Source: Caecitellus pseudoparvulus
Taxonomy: Eukaryota > Bigyra: Bicosoecida
Direction of reading: 5' to 3'
DNA length: 64,000 bases
NCBI GenBank assembly: GCA_965644315.1
Contig: CBFFRQ010000047.1
Span: forward strand, 32,756 to 96,755
Part shown: piece after piece, positions 1 through 8,980 of the stretch
How positions within the stretch are numbered: position 1 is the first letter of the stretch
Layout of the letters: every line of letters starts with the position of its first letter
The notes under the pieces: generated by a model
Database searches by the model: none
What the model was told of the DNA's origin: nothing
Seen by the model: only the letters and a program-made list of their open reading frames with translations
Translations under genes and position numbers: made by a program

Positions 1-1
1 G

Positions 2-3000
2 GGGCTGGAGCCCCGAGGGGGGGCGGCATCCCACGCTCCGCCCGCCCCCGCCTCACCCGGGGCGGCATCCCCCACCCGACCCCAGCCCTTCACCTTCCAC
101 CTGGCGTACCAACTCGCCAAGCAGACGTCAGAGCGTGCGAGGGCCCAGGCCAACGGCACATTTGGGGACCACCATGACGCGTACGACCCCCGACGCCAGA
201 CCCTGGTGGGGGTGGGGCCAGGGGATGAGCGACCCGTGCTGCCGGGGACAGGGCAGGTGCTGGTGACGGTGGACGAGCGGCCCTCCTCCCTCACTGCCAA
301 GCTGCTGGGCGTGCCGCCGCCTCTGGGCACAGCTCGCCTGCTGCGACGGCGTCTGGCCGTGATGCGGGCTGCTGCGGCACGGGAGGCGGCCGGGGCGCTG
401 CCGACTGCCGTGGACATCGCCGACGCCGCCGCCGCAGACAGCCTGGCAGGGGATGCGCAGCAGCGGCACCTCCGGGCCGTCTTCAAGCGCTGTGAGCGCG
501 CGGCAGCTGAGCTGGAGGGGCGTACCGTGCCCAGCTCGGAGCCAGCGGCAGCCGCCCTGCCAAGCTACGACAGCGAAGCGCTGCCGCCCGTGGGGTCTGC
601 GACCTACCCCGCCTTTGCGCCCTCCCACGTGGACGCGGCGGCACAGGGCGACCCCCTGCACAAGCTGCTGTCCCTGGGGCACCTGGACTCCGCTGTGCAG
701 GAGGCGCTGGCAGCCTTTTTCACGGACCCCCGCAGCGGCAGCCTCGCCGCGTACGACTCGGCAGTGTGGCACCACTTGGTGCAGTCCCTGGCGCGGTACG
801 TGAGCAATCCCGAGGGCGCCTCTCGCCTCATGCAGCGTGTGAACATCGTGGGCGGGCAGACTGACGCCGTGCCCCTTCGAGAGGGGCTGGCAGCCGCCGC
901 CTCCACCGTCAGTCGACTGGGCCCCTCACGGGATGGCTCCCTGGCCTCCTCCCTGGGGGCCATGTCCGAGGGCAGGCTGAGAGCCGCCCTGGCTCAAGCG
1001 ACGGCGGCAGAGCGTAGGGGAGAGGGCGCGTCCCTCCCGCCCCCGGACTCGCCGCAGGAGACGCCTGGCGCGCAGGCCGAGGCGCCTGGGGAGGCTGGCA
1101 GCCCTAGTGACACCAAGGGCCCTGCCGTGTTCGGGTTCGACCTCCCGCGGGCTGTATCCCTGCGTGAGCTGGTGGAGAGCGCCTCGCAGACCGCCCTGCG
1201 CCACACCATGGCGGCCCTGCCGCCCCAGGCCCGTGTGGCCGCCCGCGAAGCCTGGAGCACCTTCGCTGACCCGGAGGAAGACTTGACCATGGCGGGGCTG
1301 GTGGCCGCCGCTGCGGCAGCGGAGGGGGGTAGCGGCCGCAGCCTGGCGCCCTCTGCGTCTGCCTCCTCCCTGCGTGTGCAGGCCACTGTGCTGGACGCCG
1401 TCCTGGCCCGGCGGCAGGAGCTGGAGGCACAGCGCGTGGCCCGCCGCCACGCGCGCCTGCTCGAAATCCTCACCACCCGCCACGAAGTGAATGTGGAGGC
1501 CCTGGTGCGGCAGCGCGAGACGCAGCTGCTGCGCAAGTACCACCCTGTGGCGCGCGCTGCCGCCCGGGCCGCAGCAGAGCGCATCGCCACCCGTGCCCAG
1601 CACCTCAAGGCGCGCCACGGGTGGGGCGTCCTGGCCGGAGTGCGTGTCGCTGTGCGGCGCATGCGGGCTCTGCTGGGGGACGCGGCGGTGCGGCAAGACC
1701 TCGTCCTGGCCGTCGCCCCTAACGGCCGCATCCTGCCTCTGCAGGAGCTGGCCTGCCTCGCAGCAGCGGCAGGGGCCGTTGTGCCCAGCCGTGTGGATGC
1801 CGACGGCGTGTTGGTGGATGCCCGGCAACCTGGGCGGTACCACACTGGCGCCGTGATGCGGGGTGCAGGGGGTGTGTCCGACAAGGTGGGTGCCGCCACA
1901 GGGCGTTCCGTGCCGGACGTACCCCAGGAGTACCTGCCGCACGGCTACGTGGTGCGGGACCCCGAGGACTACGGCAGGGCGGTGGTGACTGCCGCCGGTG
2001 TCCGCTTGCCGCACCAGGCGCCAGAACGCACCTTGGACCTGCACCTGGCCGGTCTCCACCCGTCACAGACACCCCAGCCGCACCACGCGCTGCTGCTGGC
2101 AGGCTACGTAGCTCGCCGGGCGGCTGATCCACCCATCGTGTCCACACGTCCCCCCGGGGATGACATGACCCAAGACGGCATTGGCGTGTGGCCTGAGGAA
2201 AGCAGGGTGCTGCTGGGGCCGTTCGCCGCCGACCACGCCCGGGGCGCACTGCCCCGCGGGCGCAATGTGCTGAAGTACAGGCCCAGCGCGGATGCCGATG
2301 GAGACCTGCGCACTCCCGATTGGTTCCTGCGGGAGTGGGGGGACCCACCCTCAGGCAGCGCCGTCATGGTGCCCACGGGGGGGCCCGATGAGCCCTGGCG
2401 CGTGCTGCGCCTGCCCATCGGAGATGGGGACCTGAACGCCCCTCGGAACAAGTCCTCTCAGCTGAAGGCCATCCGGGACACCATCTCATTCAAACCAGGG
2501 GACCCCATGGGGGACGTGTACCCCCTGGATGCGCTGGGTGGGGGGGAGGCCGGTGTGGTGGGCCTGCGCCTGGCCATGCGAGCGGCGGGCGAGGCAGCGG
2601 CGCAGTTCATGCAGGGCACACACGTGCCCTGGCGCCAGGGCCGGGCCGTCCTCACGCGCAAGCACCTGGAGGGCCTCAACACCAGCCGGGAGGTGATGGC
2701 GGGCGTGGCGCGGGGGCACATCCCCCCCGTGGGTCACGCATTGCACCCCATCCCCCGCCCCCTCCGCCCGCTGCTGGTCATCGAGCCACTGGACTTTGCC
2801 AACGACTGGGGGTACCTCCTCCTCACCTCCCTGCGCAGGGGGGTGGACATGTACACCGACGCACGCGGACGCATCATCCCGGCGGCTGCCGATGCTGGCG
2901 TGCCACTGCAGGCAGGCACGGCGTTCCGCCCGGGGGCAGTGGGGGCCGCCGATCGCCCCTCCTCCGCTGTGAACGCCGCCCACAGCACAGGCACCGCCCA

Positions 3001-6000
3001 GGCGCGGGGTGGCGCCGTGCTGCCCCCGATCACAGACCTGTACAACAGCGTGTACGATGCGCTGCGCCGGGAAATGGCTCAGTTCCTGGACAAGGAGGTG
3101 GCGGCCAACCGCCGCCGCCTGCGCCGTCAGTCCTCCAAGCGCATGCGACGGGGGCGCACAGGCAGCTTCCGGTCCATGGGGGGAGGTGCGCGCACGGGCA
3201 GCTTCCGGTCCCCGACGGGGGGCAAGCCACCCCTCACGTCCACCAGCCACGCGCCCACATCCCCCGCTGCCCAGTCACCCACCTCCCCCCCCCGGCGTAG
3301 GTCCAGTTGGGGCACCAAGGTCTCCACCAGCATGGATTCGTCAGGGGAGGAGGAGGAAGAGGGGTGGGGAGTGGCCACCGCCACCGGCACCACCGGCCTC
3401 GGACCCACCCTCATCTCCCCCTCCTCCGGCCGTGCCCAGCCCCTCCCAGCGCAGTTCACGGCACGTGTGGCGGCGAACTCTGCCCTGGCCAACGCCTGGC
3501 TCATGAAGGACTCTGCCTACGAAGGGTACGCCCTGCAACGCGCCCAGGCCGCGGCGGCGGAAGCGGAGGCAGCGACATCCTGGACCCTGTCGCCTCGCGC
3601 CGGCACGCCCACCTCCACTGCCCAAACGCCAGATGGGGCGTCCCCCGCCGCAGGCGCCTTCACTCTCACCTCTCCCGCGCCCTCCGTTTCGCCCATCACA
3701 CCACTCCAGGCAGGGGACGTCGCCGTGCCTCTGTCAGTCTCGCTAGACTCCTCGCACGGGGGTGGGGCGGCGCGCCACACCCGCGGCCACGCCATGCCGC
3801 CCCCCGCACTCTTTGTCCCCGGCTCTGGCGCCGCACAGGGCTTCTCCCAGGCACCAGACGCGCTGACGTGGGAGACACGCCCCGACGCCGCAGCCCGGCG
3901 TGCTACACAGCTGCGCGTCGCGGGGCTCGTGGCTGGGCGAGAGCACTCGGACTCGGACGGGGGGCGCTCCCCACAGCAGGATGACGCCAGCGACGGCAGC
4001 GTCTCCTCCGCCAGCAGCGCAGCCCTGGAGCCAGGGGCGGGAGCGGGGGACATGCCGCCGCCGCCGCTGGCAGCAGAGCAGCACGGGGCCTTCCACATCG
4101 AGCCCTCGCACGGCGCCCTGGAGACTGTCGAGGTGGCGGGCTCGCCCCATGATGAGGACGACACCAGCCGCATCCTGGGTGCGCTGGGCGTGAGCCAGGG
4201 TACTCCGCTCCCCCAACCTGCCCGAACGTCTGCGCCCACCCGCCCACGGTCAGGCAGGCGCAGTGGCCGGATGGGGCTGCGCCGGCGGTCCAGTCGCCGC
4301 ATGTCTGCCCGTCGCCCGCGCTCCGCCCGGACGGCGCCCTCCCTGCCGCCCATGCAGGAGGAGGAGGCGTTGTCGTGGATGCGGCAGTGGCTGGATGTGG
4401 CCGCCGCGGGGTTGCAGGGGGTGGCAGGTGCTGACATCCTGCCAGGGGGGGTGCACCACCGTACTCAGGGGGGGGGTGGCCTCGTAGACCTCAGCGTCAT
4501 GCACCCCGCCCTGCTGGAACGCATGGGCATGGGCCAGTATGTGCAGGCCCTGGCGCAGGAGGGGGTGCAGTTCCGACCCCGACCCCCCCCCATCGTGCTG
4601 CAGGGGGGGGTTTACGAGCCCGACCGCCCCCCCACACCGCCACCCCCCACCATCACCGTCAAGCCTGAGCATGCGGAAGAGGGTGCGGGCGACACGGCAA
4701 CCGCTGAGGCCAAGCTGTTTCCAGGGACCCCCCCTCTCACCCCCCTCGTGCCCCCCTCGCCCGGCAGCGTGGCCGAGTCCCTGGCATACAGCTCCGCCTC
4801 AGAGGGCAGCCTACGCAGCGAGAGGGGGTCCGCCGCTCGCCACCACATGACCACCCCTCCCCCCATCGCCCTGCCTCTGGATGCCGTGGCGGATGGGCTG
4901 TCTGGGCGCCCCTCTGCCGCCACACTGCAGTACGCTTCAGGCGTCGTGCCGCAAGAGGCGCCGTCGCCGCCTCCCCCGGAGAGCCCCCGCAGCCCCTCCG
5001 CCGAGGAGCGCGAGAGCACTCTGCCCTCGCCTGCGCCAGAGTCCTCCCCGGCAGAGGGCGGGCAGGCGCCGGGCAAGGCTGCCAAGCCGCCCACGCCGCG
5101 CACCCGTCCCCTCGTCCCCGCCTGGGCCACCCAGGAGGGCGGTGTGACCCTGCACCGCACAGCCTCCGCCCCGCCCACCGAAGGCCTGGCGTGGAGGTGG
5201 CAGCTGTCCAAAGCGCTGCAGCTGTACGCCGTGCCTGGCCAGGCGCCCGGTGTGCCCTGGGATGACGCAGCGCTGGACATGCCCCGCGTACACTCGGACG
5301 GGTCCATCATGTCCCATCCCCTGCAAGTGGGGGGTGCTCCCACTGAGGGCAGTGACACTGGCCTCGGCAGCCGCCGCGTCGAGTCCCCACCTCACTCGCC
5401 TGGCCAGGAAGTGGGCGGCGGCGCACGTGCTGGGGCGTTGGCCTCCTGGGCCTCCGCCTCCGGTGCTTCCTTCTTCACACAGGACCACCTGCCCCTCCTG
5501 CTGCGTGTGCCGGCCCACACCCAGCTCCCGCTACCTGGGTCGTCGGTGCCGGAAGACGGGGAGGTGGAGGCTGCGCTCAGCAACCGCCCACATAGCGCAG
5601 GCGCCACCACTACGCGCGCCTTCCTCACACGCCCCGCCACCACCCGGGGACAAGGGCGCAGCTCGTGGGTGGTGCGGGGCTTCGGCCCCCGCGTCCTGCA
5701 CGAAGCCGCCCGTATGCACCGCTCCACCTCCTTGCACCGGGCCGCGTCCCTGCCCGACCTCACCCCCCCTGCCCGCCTGCTGACAGAGCGCTCAGGCAGC
5801 CGCCAAGGCGCCGTGCCGCCTGACCTACAGGAGCTCCTGGCCACCATGCTGGCGGCGCAGGGTGTGCCGGGGCAGTCACTGCAGGTGTGTCTGCGCAGCG
5901 ACGTCACCTTCCACCACCCCGTGCCGCAGCCAACCCCGGCGCCTGCCCCCCCTGCCAGCCCCTTTGCTGCCTCGGAGCCGGTGCACCTGCCCCTGGCTAC

Positions 6001-8944
6001 CCGCGACGCACCTGCACCTGCACCTGCACCTACACCAGCACCTGCAATAGCGTCGGCGCGCACACCCGCCACTCCCACCGCCTTTGCGGACAGGGCTGAG
6101 CTGCGACGCATCCCCTCCTCCACTGCCGAGTCCCTGGAGGAGGGCCAGGAGGGACCCGGCAGCGTAGCGCAGTGGGGCCGCAGTGGGTACAGCCCCTCCT
6201 CCACGTCCAGTCTGGCGGGCGCGGGGGGTGAGGCGCGCACCACGCCATCTGAGTTGCTGGTGCGAGAACCGGCCGACCCGCGCCCGGCCACACACACAGC
6301 AGCCGCCGCCAGGCCACACCGACCCCGCAAGGCCCCTGCCCGGCCCCGGCCCAGGAAGTACACGCTGGCGCCGGAGGTGGCGCCCTCCCCCCCTCGCCAG
6401 CCCAAGGTCCTCCTACAGGACCTGGCCAGCGGCCTGGACGCGACATCGCCAGCCCCGCCAGTGGACTCCGACCCCACCCCCGCCCTGCCGCCTGTCCTGT
6501 CCCAGGCGCAGTGGATGTGGATGCAGCCGGAGCTGCAGCGCCAGTACCTCCTGCAGGCAGTGGCGGAGCTGGACGCACAGGCCCTGCCCCCTGCCCCGGG
6601 CGGCGTGACGCGGGACATGCTGCCCTTCCTGCGCCGCGCGCTGAGCCAGCAGATCATCGCGCGGGAGACCATCCTCATGCGCCTGCGCACGTACCTCCGT
6701 GGCGTGCCCGCCGTCGGCATGCACTTCAGGCAGTTCGTGGCCATGTTCGAGCCGGATGCTGCTCTGGCCAGCACAGTGCTGGACCCGTCTGGTGCATCGC
6801 ACACCGCTGACGCCACCCCAGAGCCGCCACTGCTGGACACGGTGCGAGAGTACCTTGCAGCCCAGGAGCTGGGCGGAGTCCAGCTGGGGCGGGATCAGCA
6901 TCCGCAGCACTCTGTTGCCGCCGCCCCCGCCCGGCAGAGCCAGGCCCCCATGAGTCAGCATGTGTACGCTGCGTCACACCCCGTCATGCACCGCATGCTG
7001 ACACACCTGCACGCTACCGGCCTCGCCATCGGCCGCCTCATTGCACGTGTGCGCCAGCGTGCCCTGGCCCGCGCAAGCCAGGATGCTGGGGCACTGCCCA
7101 CTGCACAGGCTGCCCCCGGCGGGGCGGAGGCTGAACGGGCCCTCGCGGCCACTGCCACGGCCATGGCACAGAGCATGCTGCCACCACCCGATGCGGCAGC
7201 ACACCTGGTCAGCTTCGCAGAGGGCGCCGCGGAGCCGTGGTTCGCCTGTGAGCCGTACGTGGACAAGATGCGGCGGGATGCCGCTGATGCGTTTTACGTC
7301 GCCGAAACGCAGCGCATCATGCGCGGCAAGGGGCAGCCACCGCGCAAAGCCTCCGCCATCGGCGCCCTGGCCAGCGCCCCCTCCTTTGCCCGGGACACTG
7401 AGCAGGCGGCACACGACAACGCGCTGGAGGTGCTGACCATCACGGGCCTGCAGGGCAGTGCCACCGCGCGCTATGAGTCGGCTGTTGGCGGGCTGGACCC
7501 CATGGGCGGCGAAGTGGCTGAGGCTCAGCGGGGAGTCCGCCAGCGAGGAGGACCGCTACCCCCCCCTGAGGCGCGGGGGTTGCTGCGCCCCACCGTCGTC
7601 GCACCACCGCGGGAAGGAGAGCTGTCAGCCAAGCTGAGCCTAGACCTGGATGTGGCTCCGCCTGTGCCACCCCACCCTCGAGGGGGGGAGGCGGGCAGTG
7701 TCACGTGGGTGGCGGAGGAGGGGGGGGAGGCGCTCGTGCGCCCCACCCCCACCATGTACACCCGCAGGACACCCAGCGCCGCCTCTCCCAGCCACAGCGC
7801 GGCGGGTCGGCGTGGAGGGGGGCGCTTCCAGGACCTGCGCAAGCACATCTACCAACGCCGCTCCCAGACAAACATACACAGCGCCACAGCTGGTGCAGAC
7901 CCGCACCACCACCTGGTGCACCACCGTCGGCGTCAAGACCCGGAAGCCGACGCCGCCCCAGCGCCAGAGCAGACGCCTTCTCCTCACGATGCCGCCTGGA
8001 TCGCCGCAGAGAACGCCAAAGCAGACGTATTCGGGGAGGAGGGGGGGGGCACTGCTGTGCCTGCTCAGCCAAGGGGCGGTGCCACCTCTTCCCCGGAAGC
8101 TGCCGCTCCCCCCACGCCCCTCGTCCCAGCCCACGTGTACATGACGGAGGCACACACTGCGCCGGCTCAAGCTGAGGACAGCACGCTGGCCTACGTGCCC
8201 TCTGGTGTGGACATGCCTGTGCTGCTGCCCACTCAAGTTGCCGGGGCGCGGCGGGGTCGCCCGGCATCGGCGCAAGGCCGACTCCGCACTGCCCCCCCCG
8301 CACCGGCACCGCACAGTCAAGCCAAGTTCATTGTCTCTACACCCAGCACCCTGGCCCGTCTCAAAGCCCAGCAGCGGGCACAGGCACAGCCTCCTTCGCA
8401 GCACGGCCAGGCCCCCTCAGCAGGGACAGGGCGCACCCCCGCCCTCGACCGCCCCGCGTCAGCCCGCGCCAGGTACAAGGCCAACGAAGCTGCGCGGGAA
8501 GCTGCCCAGGAGAGCCTGGCCATGGCGGGCGCGAAGCTCCTCGCCCGGCAGAGGGCGCAGGCACGGCGGCGTGCCCGGCCAGCCAGCGGCAGGCGGCGCG
8601 CGAAGAGTCGGCGGAGCAAGGCGGCAGCAGAAGCGCGGGCCGTGCCAGAGCCAGACGTGGACTTCACCGGGCTGGGCCTCAGCGCCAGTGTGCAGCAGCT
8701 GCTGGCAGACCCCCAGGCCGTGGGAGGGGAGGAGCACGACTTGCTGTGGGATGACGCAGAGTCTGCGGCGCCGGACCCGGTGCCGGAGGAGCCGGATGGG
8801 AGCCAGGCAGCCACAGCCCGACACCGCCTCCGCGCCGCTGTGCAGGGCGCGCCCCCGCCTCAGAAGCCGCCGCCCATGGTGCGCCGGGGCGCCGACAAGC
8901 GAGGTGCACGCCGCCTGGTGAAGGCGCTGGTGGGCCTGCACTGA
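2..8944 (+). CDS. 5'-partial giant Ala/Pro-rich protein, unrecognised
   Basis: One reading frame is open from the first bases of the window to TGA at 8942-8944, giving at least 2,980 residues. The true start lies to the left, because in-frame codons upstream of 206 read as sensible protein (for example FHLAYQLAKQTSERA) with no stop. No intron is needed over 8.9 kb. The first third is mostly helical and relatively ordered, with Arg/Ala-rich helices around nt 1380-1680 and a folded-looking stretch around nt 1900-2900. The middle is Pro/Ser-rich and low-complexity. It includes a duplicated basic motif RTGSFRS near nt 3160-3210 (a plausible kinase target), an SR/RR-rich patch at 4250-4330, and a short Pro-Ala repeat near 6010. 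A second helical block lies around nt 6500-6800 and a basic tail follows 8450. I do not recognise a family. It could be a cytoskeletal or flagellar scaffold, but that is a guess from composition. The frame choice is supported by convergence with the gene at 8981 and by its sheer length, although antisense ORFs here are also long. Confidence 0.75.
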   Translation, partial: GLEPRGGAASHAPPAPASPGAASPTRPQPFTFHLAYQLAKQTSERARAQANGTFGDHHDAYDPRRQTLVGVGPGDERPVLPGTGQVLVTVDERPSSLTAKLLGVPPPLGTARLLRRRLAVMRAAAAREAAGALPTAVDIADAAAADSLAGDAQQRHLRAVFKRCERAAAELEGRTVPSSEPAAAALPSYDSEALPPVGSATYPAFAPSHVDAAAQGDPLHKLLSLGHLDSAVQEALAAFFTDPRSGSLAAYDSAVWHHLVQSLARYVSNPEGASRLMQRVNIVGGQTDAVPLREGLAAAASTVSRLGPSRDGSLASSLGAMSEGRLRAALAQATAAERRGEGASLPPPDSPQETPGAQAEAPGEAGSPSDTKGPAVFGFDLPRAVSLRELVESASQTALRHTMAALPPQARVAAREAWSTFADPEEDLTMAGLVAAAAAAEGGSGRSLAPSASASSLRVQATVLDAVLARRQELEAQRVARRHARLLEILTTRHEVNVEALVRQRETQLLRKYHPVARAAARAAAERIATRAQHLKARHGWGVLAGVRVAVRRMRALLGDAAVRQDLVLAVAPNGRILPLQELACLAAAAGAVVPSRVDADGVLVDARQPGRYHTGAVMRGAGGVSDKVGAATGRSVPDVPQEYLPHGYVVRDPEDYGRAVVTAAGVRLPHQAPERTLDLHLAGLHPSQTPQPHHALLLAGYVARRAADPPIVSTRPPGDDMTQDGIGVWPEESRVLLGPFAADHARGALPRGRNVLKYRPSADADGDLRTPDWFLREWGDPPSGSAVMVPTGGPDEPWRVLRLPIGDGDLNAPRNKSSQLKAIRDTISFKPGDPMGDVYPLDALGGGEAGVVGLRLAMRAAGEAAAQFMQGTHVPWRQGRAVLTRKHLEGLNTSREVMAGVARGHIPPVGHALHPIPRPLRPLLVIEPLDFANDWGYLLLTSLRRGVDMYTDARGRIIPAAADAGVPLQAGTAFRPGAVGAADRPSSAVNAAHSTGTAQARGGAVLPPITDLYNSVYDALRREMAQFLDKEVAANRRRLRRQSSKRMRRGRTGSFRSMGGGARTGSFRSPTGGKPPLTSTSHAPTSPAAQSPTSPPRRRSSWGTKVSTSMDSSGEEEEEGWGVATATGTTGLGPTLISPSSGRAQPLPAQFTARVAANSALANAWLMKDSAYEGYALQRAQAAAAEAEAATSWTLSPRAGTPTSTAQTPDGASPAAGAFTLTSPAPSVSPITPLQAGDVAVPLSVSLDSSHGGGAARHTRGHAMPPPALFVPGSGAAQGFSQAPDALTWETRPDAAARRATQLRVAGLVAGREHSDSDGGRSPQQDDASDGSVSSASSAALEPGAGAGDMPPPPLAAEQHGAFHIEPSHGALETVEVAGSPHDEDDTSRILGALGVSQGTPLPQPARTSAPTRPRSGRRSGRMGLRRRSSRRMSARRPRSARTAPSLPPMQEEEALSWMRQWLDVAAAGLQGVAGADILPGGVHHRTQGGGGLVDLSVMHPALLERMGMGQYVQALAQEGVQFRPRPPPIVLQGGVYEPDRPPTPPPPTITVKPEHAEEGAGDTATAEAKLFPGTPPLTPLVPPSPGSVAESLAYSSASEGSLRSERGSAARHHMTTPPPIALPLDAVADGLSGRPSAATLQYASGVVPQEAPSPPPPESPRSPSAEERESTLPSPAPESSPAEGGQAPGKAAKPPTPRTRPLVPAWATQEGGVTLHRTASAPPTEGLAWRWQLSKALQLYAVPGQAPGVPWDDAALDMPRVHSDGSIMSHPLQVGGAPTEGSDTGLGSRRVESPPHSPGQEVGGGARAGALASWASASGASFFTQDHLPLLLRVPAHTQLPLPGSSVPEDGEVEAALSNRPHSAGATTTRAFLTRPATTRGQGRSSWVVRGFGPRVLHEAARMHRSTSLHRAASLPDLTPPARLLTERSGSRQGAVPPDLQELLATMLAAQGVPGQSLQVCLRSDVTFHHPVPQPTPAPAPPASPFAASEPVHLPLATRDAPAPAPAPTPAPAIASARTPATPTAFADRAELRRIPSSTAESLEEGQEGPGSVAQWGRSGYSPSSTSSLAGAGGEARTTPSELLVREPADPRPATHTAAAARPHRPRKAPARPRPRKYTLAPEVAPSPPRQPKVLLQDLASGLDATSPAPPVDSDPTPALPPVLSQAQWMWMQPELQRQYLLQAVAELDAQALPPAPGGVTRDMLPFLRRALSQQIIARETILMRLRTYLRGVPAVGMHFRQFVAMFEPDAALASTVLDPSGASHTADATPEPPLLDTVREYLAAQELGGVQLGRDQHPQHSVAAAPARQSQAPMSQHVYAASHPVMHRMLTHLHATGLAIGRLIARVRQRALARASQDAGALPTAQAAPGGAEAERALAATATAMAQSMLPPPDAAAHLVSFAEGAAEPWFACEPYVDKMRRDAADAFYVAETQRIMRGKGQPPRKASAIGALASAPSFARDTEQAAHDNALEVLTITGLQGSATARYESAVGGLDPMGGEVAEAQRGVRQRGGPLPPPEARGLLRPTVVAPPREGELSAKLSLDLDVAPPVPPHPRGGEAGSVTWVAEEGGEALVRPTPTMYTRRTPSAASPSHSAAGRRGGGRFQDLRKHIYQRRSQTNIHSATAGADPHHHLVHHRRRQDPEADAAPAPEQTPSPHDAAWIAAENAKADVFGEEGGGTAVPAQPRGGATSSPEAAAPPTPLVPAHVYMTEAHTAPAQAEDSTLAYVPSGVDMPVLLPTQVAGARRGRPASAQGRLRTAPPAPAPHSQAKFIVSTPSTLARLKAQQRAQAQPPSQHGQAPSAGTGRTPALDRPASARARYKANEAAREAAQESLAMAGAKLLARQRAQARRRARPASGRRRAKSRRSKAAAEARAVPEPDVDFTGLGLSASVQQLLADPQAVGGEEHDLLWDDAESAAPDPVPEEPDGSQAATARHRLRAAVQGAPPPQKPPPMVRRGADKRGARRLVKALVGLH
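6009..6046. repeat. 6-bp microsatellite (CACCTG/CCTGCA type)
   Basis: About six imperfect copies of a hexamer lie inside the first CDS. They encode an alternating Pro-Ala run in the plus-strand frame. The hexamer period keeps the frame, so copy-number change would lengthen or shorten the linker without breaking the gene. Confidence 0.8.
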
Positions 8945-8980
8945 ATGCACAGACACTCTCACACACACATTCCCGCCCAC

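Noticed and set aside
5392-6840. 482-codon minus-strand ORF in the first giant gene
   Set aside because: Low-complexity Ser/Arg/Gly translation without motifs; the plus-strand frame is longer and continues to a clean stop.
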